A stretch of DNA of 64,000 nucleotides from Coniochaeta sp. PMI_546 (Eukaryota; Ascomycota; Sordariomycetes; Coniochaetales; Coniochaetaceae), in NCBI GenBank assembly GCA_021432605.1, contig MU271145.1, positions 2,356,001 to 2,420,000 of the forward strand, read 5' to 3'. Position numbers and translations under genes: made by a program. The notes under the pieces were generated by a model that was not told the DNA's origin, did not search any database, and saw only the letters and a list, made by a program, of their open reading frames with translations. The stretch's first letter is position 1. Each line of letters opens with the position of its first letter. Of this stretch, positions 10,787 through 22,789 are shown one piece after another.

Positions 10787-11624
10787 CTATGCCTTGGTCG
10801 GTATCGTCTTGATCTGGAACACGGCACCTGGTAGCTCGCTCGTCTCCGCCTGGACGGTGGCATTGATGCCCATGGCCGCTAGGGCTCCACGCACGATGCC
10901 GCATGGGAACCAGAGGAACTGATCCACCTCCGAGGTTAGCTTACCAAAGAATGAAGAAAGAGAACAAAAAGAAATAACCAATCGGTGTCATCAGAGGACC
11001 GAGGGAAAAGGAAGAATCCCATACCGGTTGCGCCCTTAGAACGGCCTGGCCCCCGGCCTCGGCACTCATCCTCGAGAACGGCCGGAAGGCGTTGTCGGTA
11101 AGGACGTAAACGCCTCTGTGATTGGTCTTTAGGTTGTCGACCTGCTTGCGGAAGGCGAGCGTCCAGAGGTCCTTGCAGACGAACTTTATCACGTCGAGGG
11201 TGTCGTTAAAGCGCGGCCTGTCTCTTGAGAATCTGTTCCCCGCCCGGCCAGTCTAACGTCAGCGTCATCATCTTCTAACATGACAAGAGGAAGGAGAGGG
11301 TGGTAAGGCGGAGGCATACCGCTCAACTAGGCCCTGACCGACTCTGTATCCCAGCGTCTCGAGCCTGTAAAACACAGCGTCGCGCTCTTCGTCTTCGTCT
11401 AGTAGTTTCCTTGGGGTGGTGGTTGTGCCATTTTGTTGTGATGTTGTTTGTGAACGCTCGTCGGAAGTAGGTGTAGGATCCTGCGCTGCGGCCTCGAGCT
11501 CGTTCGTTATTCTGTAGGCCATGGGTACGATCTCGATCAGGAGGAAGTCGAGGCAGGACGAGCTGAGGAAGGTGGCGGTTGGGTCGGAGATGTTGTAGGG
11601 GGGCATTACGGGTTCGAAAGCCAT
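10787..11624 (-). CDS. TRS33: TRAPP complex subunit, Trs33/TRAPPC6 type
   Basis: Exons on the minus strand are 11624-11320, 11232-11025 and 10939-10787, giving about 221 aa. TRAPP complexes tether vesicles and activate Rab GTPases (Ypt1/Ypt31) at the Golgi. The Bet3-like fold is suggested by the N-terminal CLDFLLIEIVP helix, the ETLGYRVGQGLVER segment and FVCKDLWTLAFRKQVDNLKTNHRGVYVLTDNAF. The C-terminal part FPCGIVRGALAAMGINATV is typical of the family. A low-complexity Thr/Ser/Gln insert near residues 45-70 is an expansion not needed for the fold. The acceptor of the last exon is uncertain: 10927 instead of 10939 would remove four residues. Confidence 0.87.
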
Positions 11625-12486
11625 TTTTGGCGGTATGCGAGGGTTGAATTCGTTCGTGGTGGGAGGTTGGGTTTTGGTATGCTTGCCGAGTGCTGAGTCG
11701 AAGCAAGAGGGAGTTGGGGCAATGTGGGCGATATTGGCGTCAAAAGCTAGCTGATCTAAGAGGGTTGGTGGTCGCGGGGGTTTTTGGATGTCAGGATCAG
11801 AGTCAGAGACTATGTGCAGCAGCAGGACCTAGCATTGAGAGTAGCATCAGGACGTAAAGTGGTGTAGATGTAATGTGGTAGCTTGAACATGGACCCTTGA
11901 AGTTGCGGGAGCCTGTCGAAGCTCTCGGATTGAGGTACGTACCCCAGATCCAGTGTGCTTATCGGCGATAACATTATTATTTTACTGGGTTTTATGTGTA
12001 ACACGATGCGGGAACTATGCATCTAACCAGACGTCATCTCAAGGACATCACACTTGAGGCTCGGTCACCACGACTGCCCGTCGAGTAGGAAACATGTAAC
12101 ACTCATCTCTTTTGGGATACGATGCGGCAGACATCCTTTGTGTTAACAGCATCCAAAGCTCTCATAATATCTTTATGTCCATAACGGTATCTTGACAACA
12201 GCTGGGATGTAGTTACCCTGACCGGAACCGAAGCGGCGCATTCTCCATGTCCCCTTTGCCGGCCGACCGACCAAACCAAATCAAACCAAGCCACAGCCAG
12301 AACTCCTGTCGGACCGAAACCCTGAACCATTGCAGATCGAGAAGCGCCCTGAACGCCGGCAACATGATTGCTTCGTTGGCTCTCGCTCGTGAGCAGGAAA
12401 ACAGAAAACAAAGTGTGCATGCCTGCAAGCCTCAAAGAAGGATGGCAAACGCACACAGGAATGGATCATTTCGCCTGGGCCCGTCG
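11625..12486. other. Intergenic between Trs33-like and SIZ-like genes
   Basis: No gene is recognised; the small frames on both strands lack character. GGTACGTACC occurs at 11934-11943, about 310 bases upstream of the Trs33-like ATG. Confidence 0.5.
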
Positions 12487-14381
12487 CTAGTGGGTCCAGT
12501 CATTATATCCATTGAATTGGGTGTTCGCCCGCTTTACAGGGCGAGCGTCGGCTTCATCGTCCGAGAGTGTTAGGTCGATCACTTCCGCTGCAGGCCGCTT
12601 GCTGCTGGTCGTCGATCTCGGCGGCATCGAGGACCCCTCCCGCGATGAGCCCTGTACCGGGGTGCTAAATGCGTATCCGGAACGACTTGGCGTAGCCGTG
12701 TTGCTTTGCCGACTACTGACTTGGGCGATAACGAGGTCGTCATCATCGACAAAACTTGCCTCTGGTTGTGGGCGATTCTTTTCTTCACTTTGAGGCGCAG
12801 GAAGAACCCACTGCCCGTCAGGCTCGATCGTGACCTGTTCGACCGACTGAGGCGTGTTTGTGAGAATATCTTTGACATATCTGGACGTTGTCAGCATGAT
12901 TCATGTTACAAATCGTACAGCCGCAAAACATACTCATCTACCGCCAGATGCTCAAAAGGAGCTGGATTATTGCAAATGGGGCATATCCATTGCGGCCCCT
13001 GTTCCTGTAGTTGCAGGTAGGCAGTCGCATCAAAGCACTGGATGTGACTGCACTTCAGGCCGCGACAAGGTACCACGAGGCGCATGTAACTAAGGGGATC
13101 CTTCAAGGAGATAACTTGAGAGGTGGCTACCACGTCTGGATCGCTGGCTTTCTTGGTAACTGCATATGTGTAAGCGTGAGAGGAAACAGAGTGATCAAGC
13201 TAGGTAACGTACGCTCCTGAATAACCGAAGCTTTCGCGATTCGCTTGCTCTTTTTTATTTGCTCAACAAGGTCTTCGATCGCCGTGACTCTACACACGTA
13301 TATCCCAAAATAGAATTTCTGTTGGAGGCTAGTCAGCGGAGTCCATAGCAGAGAACGACGTGCCGGCCAGATGTTATAGTACTGAGGCATCTACCTTCGA
13401 GGTCAGCGCATAAGTGAACTCGACGTTATTGTTATACGTTGAGGGCTTCAGTCGCAGGTGGGAGGTGATGTCCACTGGTCGGGTAGACCCAGGCTTATTC
13501 TTCAGTCCCCTCAGGTTCGCCTTGACCTCGCCTCCGTTGACCTTTAGCTCAGACTGGTAGGGGAAACAAATATCTTGAATTCCTTGATTGCCAGCTGCGC
13601 AGAAGGCCATGACCCTCATTGCTGTGGGATTGTCGACGCACTGCTGTAGCGCAGGATAGTCCTGCGTTCTGACGTAGACATTTACCGTCTGCCGGTGCTG
13701 TTGCATGACTGCAAGGCTCGTTAGTGTCACGAACAAGTTGTCTGGAGTCAGTCGAACAAACCATCGCAGATGCGCAGGTCGCCTATTCTCGCTACCATCT
13801 CGTAAAACGGACTGTACTTGTACTGGAAGGCTAGGATCGGCTTAGTAATGAGAGACCGGATGGGTACGGTGGTGTCAGGTGTCCTACTTTGCTGGATTAT
13901 TCCAGTGCGTTGACCATTGGCGGCTCCGTACCCATTGGGCGCGTACCCGTTGTTCGGGGCCATGTTTGTGTACGCTGCTTGGCCCGCCGGTGTCGTCGGC
14001 GAGAAGAGAGACGGGTGGGTGTTGTGGTTGGGCAATGGCTGATGTGCCAAAGCATGTACGGGCGCATTATTGTAGATTGACTGTTTAATCTCGTTGAAGC
14101 GTTGAAGGTCTCGTCCCAGCTCGCATTCTCGAATGACTATGGGCGTGCAGGTTTCGGTTAGCAACTTGGAAACTCTGGGTCCGAGGCCTCCGTTCTCTGG
14201 CACCATTTAATCACTTACGGTTCACGATACGTCTTTGCAAGTCAGCCTTATTGCCTGTCTTTGCAAGACCGTTGACAACGCAGATGGTCTGTAGCTGGGC
14301 CTTGGAGATGCCGGGCGTCTGCGCCATACGCGATAACCCAGCTACCTCTGCGCTGGAAGGTCCAGCAGAAGTACTTGCCAT
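12487..14381 (-). CDS. SIZ/PIAS-type SUMO E3 ligase
   Basis: Six exons on the minus strand (14381-14219, 14136-13762, 13708-13395, 13318-13213, 13159-12934, 12880-12487) encode 525 aa. The layout is that of Siz1/Pli1. A SAP DNA-binding domain lies within about residues 25-60 (ISKAQLQTICVVNGL, KADLQRRI). A PINIT domain covers about 150-300. The SP-RING follows at about 345-395, with Cys and His ligands in VPCRGLKCSHIQCFD and ICPICN. A SUMO-interacting motif, VIDLTLSDDE, lies near residue 500. SP-RING proteins recruit SUMO-charged Ubc9 and direct sumoylation of chromatin proteins. The junction VDEYVKDIL is restored only by the GTATGT donor at 12933. The protein is shorter than S. cerevisiae Siz1 and close to S. 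pombe Pli1. Confidence 0.92.
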
Positions 14382-15152
14382 GACGACTCATCGAGGAAGG
14401 AGCGACAGCCCCCGACTCCTAGCGCTGAGCGCCGACCCCGAGGATGCTCCCAGTTTGGACTATTATTTTTCCACAGCGCGACTGCCCTTTCCGAAGAACA
14501 CGCGGATGCAGATCCGCTTCTGCTATCGCCGAATAACTTCTGCAGGTGGAAATGATCTCCCTCGCGATTAACACTAGTAAAAAATAAGAAACACCACTCG
14601 CACATGTGCTTCGGGCATGAGGAGTTGGACAAAACACCAGTTCGGGGGATAACGAGATCGCCCTCCCGTCGTCGGCGTCGAGGCGGGAAGTAGTGGCAGA
14701 ATGGAGCTTTAGGCGATGATGGGTCAGCCTGCTAGTCCAGCCCTTTGGTGAGAAAGAATTCCGTCCTTGTTAGCGGCGGCATGGATGCAAGAATCAGAAG
14801 TACTTTAGACTTCAAATTCACAACCTTGTTCACACATGTATGGGTGCCAGAAACCCCCACTTTAAATGTACAGCCTACTTGACCACGAACTTAAAGTGTC
14901 CGCTAGGTCGGGGCCGCTGCATCTGATTCGTTGGGCAGAAACTCTTCTCAAAGTCCCAAATTTTCCACTCACAGCCTTGCCAGTACTCAATTCAGTTCAT
15001 CGTGAACGAATGCTTTGACCTTACTCTCCTCAAATTTCAGGACCGAAACTCAAGCAGAAGAAACAGCCCGTGTCACTTCACACGGCTATCTCACAAGCTT
15101 CAAAAGCGCTGATTTATCCCACCGTCACCACATCACCCCTCACATACCAAAC
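14382..15152. other. Divergent promoter region
   Basis: This region lies between the SIZ-like gene (-) and the DUF2423 gene (+). No gene is recognised. The segment just before 15153 is rich in C, A and T, as expected of a leader. Confidence 0.5.
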
Positions 15153-15667
15153 ATGGCGAAAAGTGCACGAGCAAGCAAAACCAAGTCAAACAATCAGAGG
15201 CTCAAGAAGAATGTCTTCGGACCTGTCGAGTCTGCTCGGACAGAGCGTCTTTCTGCAAAGCTGCAGGAATTGATCTCGCAGCCCAAACCTTCAGAGGCTA
15301 AGAAGGAGGTTGAGATGAAAGATATTGACCAAGACGCCAAAGGTAAGCCAATTTTCTCTCGGAGTCCTAGACTTGAACCCCGCTAACAGTCTCTCAGTTG
15401 CTCCTGCTGCTGATAAGGCATCCACAGAAACCGCTGATGATAGTGAGTCCTATGTCCCAGATGCAGCCTACCTTGAAGTTCACATAACTGACGACGGGAC
15501 TACCAGCCATGGAAATTGACTCGGGTGCTTCAAGAGCGCAGACGAAGAGGAGAAAGGGAGCTGCAATCGGAAGGAAAGGAATCGAGAAACGCAAGGCCAA
15601 GAAGTCGGCCATTGTGTTTCCTACTCGCAAGCGGAAGCAGGTCCCCGCGAAGAAGAGTTCAGCTTGA
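15153..15667 (+). CDS. DUF2423 family small basic protein, probably nucleolar
   Basis: Exons 15153-15342, 15398-15442 and 15507-15667 encode 131 aa. The N-terminus MAKSARASKTKSNNQRLKK followed by VFGPVESARTERLSAKL is the hallmark of the DUF2423/UPF0642 family, to which yeast YBL028C belongs. The C-terminus (EKRKAKKSAIVFP followed by TRKRKQ) is also characteristic. The middle is acidic and probably disordered. Yeast members have been linked to the nucleolus and pre-ribosomes; no catalytic motif is present. The second exon is only 45 bases and is supported by correct phases on both sides and by recovery of the family C-terminus after splicing. Confidence 0.88.
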
Positions 15668-16029
15668 ATTTGATACCCTGTCCATAGATAATCTGGTTAT
15701 GACTTATGAATTCGCCTCATCCTCGTGAGGTTTGACATACCTTATGCTCGATTAAAGAACTTGAGAACTTGATAAATCCGGCCATGTGCGAGGCTCCGGC
15801 AGGGACACTTGCGGTGGGGTTCAACTTAGCTTGGCAAGGTAGACAATGAGCCAATCAGATCGGCCAAGTCATGCAGGGCTACAACGCTGGACCTTTAATT
15901 CGGACAGCGATCCAAACAGTTCCCTCACGTCCAACAAAGTGAAACCGAGCAGCCTCGGCCTTGATCAATTTCTAGATGGCTGAGCTTACGTGCGGATAAC
16001 ACAGCATTGCTCCTAATCCTCGGGTTGCC
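15668..16029. other. Intergenic before LAS21
   Basis: No gene is seen. It contains the 3' flank of the DUF2423 gene and the presumed LAS21 promoter. Confidence 0.5.
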
Positions 16030-19000
16030 ATGAAGTCGCGTCAAAATGCGGCTCTCTCATCCGCGCTTTGGCTTGCTGCAGCCAATATCTTGATACCCGT
16101 CGCTGTCCTGTTGTTCGCGACCGGTTTCTTTCCTTACAAACCCGTCCTTCCTGGCCTGGCGCAGTATCACAAAGACTATGACCGTCTACAGGCGCCGTTT
16201 GATCGACTCGTCTTCATGGTCGTGGATGCTTTGCGAAGGTACTTGGCTAGACTTGGGTGCTCATGGAGGAAGCTGGAGGTTAATCGTCCCGTGTATCAGT
16301 GATTTCGTATTCTCGGAAGACAGCGGCTTCAAGAACACTCAATCGTAGGCTTTTCGTCATCTTGTGCCACTGGTCCCAGTGCTGATTCTAGGCTCAGGTT
16401 GATTCGCGATGGAGCAGCCTTTCCTTTCACGGCCCATGCCACGTCGCCAACAGTGACGATGCCACGACTCAAAGCCATAACGACTGGCTCCATTCCTTCC
16501 TTCCTCGACGCCATACTAAACCTGGACGAAACGGATAAGACGTCGAGCCTGGCTTCGCAGGACAGCTGGTTGGCGCAAATGAAGGCAAAAGACACCGGGA
16601 AAGTGCTCATGTACGGAGACGACACTTGGCTGAAGCTCTTCCCGGGAACCTTCGACCGGGCAGACGGAACCACGAGCTTCTTCGTTTCGGTATGAAACAC
16701 GTCACGAGCAGACGCAGTATACTGGACCCTTTGCTGAGTGGGAGTATAGGATTTTACAGAAGTCGACAACAACGTTACTCGGAACATCGCGGGAGAGCTG
16801 AAGAACAGTGACTGGAATACGATGGTTCTGCATTACCTTGGTCTTGATCATATTGGACATAAAGGAGGGCCAAGAAGGTGAGTTTCAAGTACTCCTCCCT
16901 TGTAGCTCTGCAGAGTTGACACCCCCCTGAAGCTTCCACATGCTTCCAAAGCAACAAGAAATGGATGGGATAGTGAAGTATATCTACGGTGCTATTGAGT
17001 CGGAAGAGCATCTACAGTCTACTCTGTTCGTGCTATGTGGCGACCATGGTATGAACGATGCCGGCAACCACGGCGGTTCTTCCGCTGGCGAGACTTCGCC
17101 CGCACTGGTCTTTATATCCCCGAAACTTCAGACACTTCAACGTCAGTTCAAGTCACCACTGCCGCCGAGAGACGACTTTCAGTATTACTCGACTGTGGAG
17201 CAGTCAGATATTGCCCCTACCCTTGCGGCTCTACTTGGGTTCCCTGTCCCGCAGAACAACCTGGGCGTCTTCATTGGCGACTTCCTTCCCCTTTGGGAAA
17301 AAGGTATCATTCCAGACGCAGTGTGCTTCCCCAAGGCGAAAAAAGACTGATGTTCGTAGCTGTCGATAAGGTCCACATTCTCTTGCAGAACGTTGATCAG
17401 ATCAAAGCCATCATAAGCGCGACTTTTGGCTCTAACCTATGGCATGCTATTCTTGAGAACGATTGTACGGCTCCTAGTTCAGACGCCGAGGAATTGGCTT
17501 GTGAATATAGAACTATGATAGCAGAGTCTGGGCGCGCGGCAGCTCATGGGGATGTCGAGCTGTCGCAAGCAACCATTTCCAAGGTATATCTACTTATTTT
17601 CCACCGGTGTTCTCTCAACACTAACTCGTGTCTAGTGGTTACGAAAAGCCCAAGATGTCATGAGCAGCATGGCTAGCAACTACGACATGTCTCGACTCAT
17701 TGCTGGTCAAGCAATCGGGATCGTTGCTGTTGTATGCGCAGTGTTGGGGACTCATATGGTCAGTGATCAAAACATGCGCACATTTGCACCATTTGCATTC
17801 GTTACGGTAGCCTACGGTGTTATGATGTTCGCCAGCAGCTACGTGGAAGAAGAGCAGCATTTCTGGTACTGGACAACCACCGCATGGTTGACGTTGTTGG
17901 GCGTGAAGAATTGCGACGGGTGAGTTCTACTACAGCGAGTAAGGATCTTACATTTACTGACAACGCCTGTAGAAAGATCTCGTCTCGAAAGAGCCATATG
18001 CTCTCGGTAATCCTAGTACTGGCCGCAACAAGGCTTGTCAGGGGCTGGAATCAGACCGGCCAGAAGTTTGCGGGTGAACTGGATATCGTGAAGACATTCA
18101 TCACACCCAACCCTGGCCTTCTATGGGTTCTCGTGGGCGCCACATATCTTTGGATTGCACGAGATGTCAGAAATGGTTTCAGCGGCCTGCCGTCCGCTGC
18201 TAGCTTTGTCATCGCCACGGGATTAACTCTCGCTGCGTTCGCCTTCAAGCTTGCATACACGAACGAAGACGCCCCCGAGCTGGTCTCCGGCCTGGCCTTA
18301 AAAATCCTCGATCATCTCCCAAGCGCATCTCTGGTGGCTAGGGCGCAGGCTATATTCATTGGCATTGCCAGCGCCACTGCTGGAGTGCTCTACTTCATAT
18401 TTGCCAAGCATAGGGCGCCGGTGAATTCAACAGGTCAGCGGCACATGCTCCCTCAGCTGAGACATAACTAACAACTTCACCTTAGCTCTGGATACCCTAC
18501 TTAGTCTCTACACTTTGTTGGCGGTGACGCAGTCCAGGACCACCAATATCCCACTGTTCCTCCTGTTCAATATCCAACTCAAGTTCCTGGGCTCGCAGGA
18601 ACTTGACGGCGCCGAGCTGGCTACGTCAACCATTCTGCTCTCCTTCATGTCATTCTTCGCCTTTGGAGGCTCGAACGCCATGTCCTCGGTGGACTTGTCT
18701 AATGCCTATAATGGAGTGAGTAACTTCAATGCTGGGGCTGTTGCTATTCTTACCTTTATAAGCAACTGGGCCGCCCCTATCTACTGGACATTTGCCACGA
18801 GCATCCTCTTAGTAAGGAAGAGAAAAGCAGGGCAAAGCAACGTCTTTCTACACCATGTCGCTTTTTTAACGGTGTTTGCCACTTTCAGTGCCGCAGCTGT
18901 TATGGCGGCGTGTACTGCCTTGCGCACGCACTTGTTCATATGGACGGTGTTCTCGCCGAAGTACCTGTATTGCATGGCATGGACATTAGGTCAACATCTT

Positions 19001-19048
19001 CTGGTCCATGTTGGAGTTGGTGGTATTTTGTATTGGTTGGGACAGTAG
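16030..19048 (+). CDS. LAS21: GPI ethanolamine phosphate transferase 2
   Basis: Nine exons (16030-16238, 16300-16344, 16392-16689, 16750-16877, 16933-17303, 17360-17583, 17636-17919, 17973-18433, 18486-19048) encode about 860 aa. The enzyme (GPI7/LAS21, human PIGG) adds ethanolamine phosphate to the second mannose of GPI anchors in the ER lumen. After an N-terminal anchor (residues 10-35) comes an alkaline-phosphatase-fold domain. Its metal-site motifs are FMVVDALRSD, the TSPTVTMPRLKA nucleophile region, HYLGLDHIGHKGGP and LCGDHGMNDAG. The C-terminal half consists of many transmembrane helices. The junctions at 16932/16933 (AAG acceptor) and 17303/17360 are less certain than the rest. Loss of this protein in yeasts weakens the cell wall. 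Confidence 0.92.
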
Positions 19049-19210
19049 GTTCGGCATAGCTAGAGCAAACAGCGAATCATATTTGCGAGTGATGAATCGA
19101 AAGATTGTGAAATACAGCCCGCACGCGAAACTCCGTCCTGTATTAAATACAGATATTGTTTGACTTCCGGTAACAAAACAAAACTCCCAGCGAAACGAGT
19201 AGAACGTCAC

Positions 19211-22200
19211 TTAAGTCATCTCCGTATCTCCATCATCGTCCAGAAGATCGTCAACAAGCGAGTTTGCATCACCGCACTGAACGACCGTTAGCTCTTCAAC
19301 AACACTATCGCCGTCATCAGCAGCTTCTTCTTCTTCGGCCTCCTCCTTGATATCCGCATCAGGCACGACAGTCCTGTCATCGACGACAGCCCTATCCTCC
19401 ACAGCGACCGAGACGCTACGGCTGACAGCCCTGGCGCCCCCGGCGGCAGCAGCTTCCTGAGCGTCAAGATTGTTAACAATCTTGCCCAGGCTGACATGGA
19501 TTTTATAAAGAGCATTCCTGCCCGTAGCATCGGATAGCAGGTTACTCTCCACCGCCTCACACACGTCGGCGTACACGTCGCGGATCTTCTCTTCCGACGA
19601 TGACGGCGAGATGTACAGCTTGCCGAGCAACGGAGCGAGGACTTTCTTTTCTTCTTCTACAAATCGTCTGTTAGTACTGCAGCATGGTGGACGGGCGAGA
19701 AACAACTTACTGCTGAAGTTACTATTCAACCTCTCTAACACCTCCTTGGCGAAGTCAAGATGCACATCACCGTTCACATTCTTCTTCTCGGCATCGGCCG
19801 CGATGCCGGGAGTATAGCACTTCCTCGGATCCGTCCAGTCAACCAGACAAGCGCCGATAGTCGACAGTCCGACCATCTCCTCTTCCACATCTGCGTCGTC
19901 GTCCTCCAGACTCTCCCTTACGTTGTACAAGGCGTGCAAGGCGTCTAGCGCGACGGCACGCATGAGGTCCTGGTTCTCGGGACGGGAGTAGCAGAAGACT
20001 GGTAGGAAATAATTGAGCGCCTGCCGGACGGACTGGTTGCCTGCGCTAGCGGGTTCGAAGTAGGCTACTACCAGGGTCTTGAGGAGTTCGGCGGAGTGGT
20101 CATGGTCGGTAACGACGCGCCCGAGGAGGAGCTTGGAAGCCGCGACTGTGGCGGCAGCCTGGACTTCGGGGGACTTTGAGCCCGAGCGGAGGGCTTTGAT
20201 GTAGACTTTGAGGAGGGTCGGGTTGGTACCAAGCAGCTGCGCGCCGTGCACGTTGAGAATGTCGGTCAAGATGTGCAGGGCGGTGATCTGGAGGGCTGTG
20301 TGGCCCTTGGAGAAGAAGTGCATGAAGAGGGTCAAGTTCTCCTCGGCCAGTGAGCGATCGAGGAGGGAGCATAGACCGAGACAGAGCAGGCCGCGTTCGC
20401 GGACGGGCGCCTCGTGGCTGCGTACGGCGGGTACAACGAGGTTGTTGAGCATGGCGACGAGGTGGTCGTTCTGCTGCAGGTTGCCGGACACGTTGGAGAG
20501 CATGCACTGCACGATGTGCAGGCACTTCATGTTGATCATGATCTCCTTGATGGCCTTTTCGCGTTCCTCCTCCTCCGACAGCGCAGAGGGCTTAGCTCTG
20601 CTCTTGGTCGGGGTGCTGTCGCCGCTGACTTCGGACCGGGCCGAGTGGAAACTCTCATCTGCGTCGTCCGCAGGCTCGTCGACAATGGTGTCGTGCACGT
20701 CGGCGACGGCTTCGAGAACGATGCTGCAGAACTCCTTCTCGCCGGCCGCATCGGGCGCGCAGATGTCGCGCAATGCGCCGACGGTGAGTTTGGTGACTTC
20801 GTCTGGGAGTTCGGGGATTGACAGCGTCTGTCTTAGCAGGGAGAACATCTTGCGCCGACCAACTTCGTCTGAATAGTCGAGCGTCAGAGCGATATGCAGC
20901 AGTTGCTCTACTATGAACTCCTGCTCCACGGTGTCCTCTGCTTCGCTCTCGTCGACATCCTGCTCGGCGATCCTCTTGATAGCATCGACAAGAACCTTAA
21001 TATAACGTTCGAGGTAGAAAGCCACCTTTGTGACCTCTGGCAGCTTCTCCTCGACGAGAGCCTCGTATTTCCCGTTGCCCTCGCTCCTACAGAAGTCGTT
21101 GAAGCTCCGAGCGACAAATACCGACTCGGCACTCAGCGTCTCCCAGAAGGCATCGTCGAATTCCACCGCCTCCCGGTAGTCCGGACGGCCCTCCCAAAAG
21201 CCTTTCATAGCCTCCAAGGCAACACCGTTCTCGACTCCGGAGTTGACAACGTCGATGCGCTCAAGCAGCTCGAGAAGCCCCTCAAAGCTCGGAGGCGATG
21301 GCTCGACCGCCTGGCCAGCCTCGGCAGGGGGCGGCGTACCGGCGCAGTCCTCGATCCACCGCTCGCGAAAGAGCCGTCCTGCAGCCTTGCGCACGTTCTC
21401 GTCTCTATCTCTCAGTCCCCAGCGCAACAACTTCTCCCTCATCGACAGCGACAAATGCCTGAAATCACCCAATGCAGGCAGCAGGCGTGAGTACACTGCT
21501 CTCCTCGTCATAGCATCCTGATCCCTGGCTCGCTCGAGCAAAAAAGGCAGCGTGGCAGGAAGTATCGGAAGGTTGACCAACAACATCCTCCTAACTTCAG
21601 CACTGGGATCATTCTGCAGTACCTCCAGCAGCTTCTCTAGCAATCCCGTACCACCGGCACCGCTATCGTCGTCAATTTCATCCGAGTTCGGCTCTGCGTC
21701 GAGCTGGTTTCCGGCCAGCCTACCCAGGCCGAGGACTGCCTGTGCACGCACCATGGACTCCTTGTCCCGAATCCTCTTAAGTAAGCCGCTCCTCAGTTTC
21801 TGAAACAAGTCGTCATCAATGGCGTCGAGAGAGTTGATAACATGGCTGATAAGCTGCGTAGCCCGGTAGCGAACCACCTTGTCCTTCGCCGTCAAGAGCG
21901 GAAGCACATTCTCCATAAGATGCGCGGTAAGTCTGGTACTCGGTGTCTCAGGCATGGTACTAGCATCCTCGTCCACCTCGCCCATGACCTCGTTATCCTT
22001 ATCAATCGAATGTCGCAAAAACAGCCCGATGAACCGGACCGTCTTCTCGCCCACGCCCTCGCTCTTCTTGACGGGCATGACGCGCAACACGCACCGCACA
22101 AACTCGACGTTGAAGTCATCCTCGTCGAAATCGGACGCTGCAGCCTGGGCGGATTTCTTCAGTGAGGTGGGCTCGTAGCAGCACGCTTCCTGGATCTTGC

Positions 22201-22429
22201 GCAGTGTGACCGCTAGCTTGCGGTGGGAGGCTGTTGTCCGCTGCGCATCGCGGAAGACGGAGGCGAGTTGTTGCCGGAGGGCATTGTCAGGCGTCTCGAC
22301 GGGTATATCGAGGTTGGTGGCGGATGCGCGCGAAGCGGTTGAGGCGCGCGGGTTGAGACTTGTCGCGGAGGATTTGTTTGTGAGTGTTGAGGTCCGGGTT
22401 GACCTCGCTGTTGATGTCCGGGCTGGCAT
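19211..22429 (-). CDS. YCG1: Condensin complex non-SMC subunit 3 (CAP-G type)
   Basis: Exons 22429-19711 and 19656-19211 on the minus strand encode 1054 aa. Ycg1/Cnd3/CAP-G is a HEAT-repeat subunit that, with the kleisin Brn1, holds DNA in condensin for mitotic chromosome compaction. A Ser/Thr-rich N-terminus is followed by HEAT helices from about residue 50, including VVRYRATQLISHVI and SMVRAQAVLGLGRLAGNQ. An acidic loop near 600 (DEPADDADESFHSARSE) and an acidic C-terminus ending DDGDTEMT are typical. The 54-bp intron (19657-19710, GTAAGT, perfect TACTAAC) is a multiple of three and contains no stop, so a continuous frame runs through it; retention would insert 18 residues. The gene converges on LAS21 with only 162 bases between stop codons. 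Confidence 0.92.
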   Translation of the reverse strand: MPARTSTARSTRTSTLTNKSSATSLNPRASTASRASATNLDIPVETPDNALRQQLASVFRDAQRTTASHRKLAVTLRKIQEACCYEPTSLKKSAQAAASDFDEDDFNVEFVRCVLRVMPVKKSEGVGEKTVRFIGLFLRHSIDKDNEVMGEVDEDASTMPETPSTRLTAHLMENVLPLLTAKDKVVRYRATQLISHVINSLDAIDDDLFQKLRSGLLKRIRDKESMVRAQAVLGLGRLAGNQLDAEPNSDEIDDDSGAGGTGLLEKLLEVLQNDPSAEVRRMLLVNLPILPATLPFLLERARDQDAMTRRAVYSRLLPALGDFRHLSLSMREKLLRWGLRDRDENVRKAAGRLFRERWIEDCAGTPPPAEAGQAVEPSPPSFEGLLELLERIDVVNSGVENGVALEAMKGFWEGRPDYREAVEFDDAFWETLSAESVFVARSFNDFCRSEGNGKYEALVEEKLPEVTKVAFYLERYIKVLVDAIKRIAEQDVDESEAEDTVEQEFIVEQLLHIALTLDYSDEVGRRKMFSLLRQTLSIPELPDEVTKLTVGALRDICAPDAAGEKEFCSIVLEAVADVHDTIVDEPADDADESFHSARSEVSGDSTPTKSRAKPSALSEEEEREKAIKEIMINMKCLHIVQCMLSNVSGNLQQNDHLVAMLNNLVVPAVRSHEAPVRERGLLCLGLCSLLDRSLAEENLTLFMHFFSKGHTALQITALHILTDILNVHGAQLLGTNPTLLKVYIKALRSGSKSPEVQAAATVAASKLLLGRVVTDHDHSAELLKTLVVAYFEPASAGNQSVRQALNYFLPVFCYSRPENQDLMRAVALDALHALYNVRESLEDDDADVEEEMVGLSTIGACLVDWTDPRKCYTPGIAADAEKKNVNGDVHLDFAKEVLERLNSNFSSKLFLARPPCCSTNRRFVEEEKKVLAPLLGKLYISPSSSEEKIRDVYADVCEAVESNLLSDATGRNALYKIHVSLGKIVNNLDAQEAAAAGGARAVSRSVSVAVEDRAVVDDRTVVPDADIKEEAEEEEAADDGDSVVEELTVVQCGDANSLVDDLLDDDGDTEMT
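19657..19710 (-). other. In-frame 54-bp intron in the condensin gene
   Basis: Donor GTAAGT, branch site TACTAAC and acceptor TAG are all consensus. The length is divisible by three and there is no in-frame stop, so automated gene finders may read through it. Confidence 0.85.
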
Positions 22430-22789
22430 ATTGGTCAGATAGGCTGGATGCCTTTCATACGACCGTATCGTGATCTTTGTGGTGTTGACAGATTGTGGGC
22501 GTTACGGCAGAAGACTGATGCGCTCGAGAGGAAGCCCGACCACTTTAACAGGGTCGCGTTTGTTGTTTGTTTGTAAACTACCACATCGGGCACTAGCGTG
22601 GTTCGTGCCGACTTGCACCAGCCCCGCAACAAAGATTATGCAAGTTATGAAGATAAGCGTAGGCAAGGATCTTTATCAGGTCGGCTCCACCAGAAATTTT
22701 CGAGGTATCATATCGTCCGGCTCACAGAGCAACTTGGAGTCTGGACACGGTTGACAGGACAAACAGAAATGCCCTAGAAATCGGCAACA
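22430..22789. other. Divergent promoter shared by condensin and NOP4 genes
   Basis: This 360-bp region separates the two start codons and has no gene. It must hold both promoters. Confidence 0.6.

Noticed and set aside
20208-20876. Plus-strand open frames across the condensin gene
   Set aside because: They are antisense shadows of a conserved HEAT-repeat coding sequence with high GC third positions.
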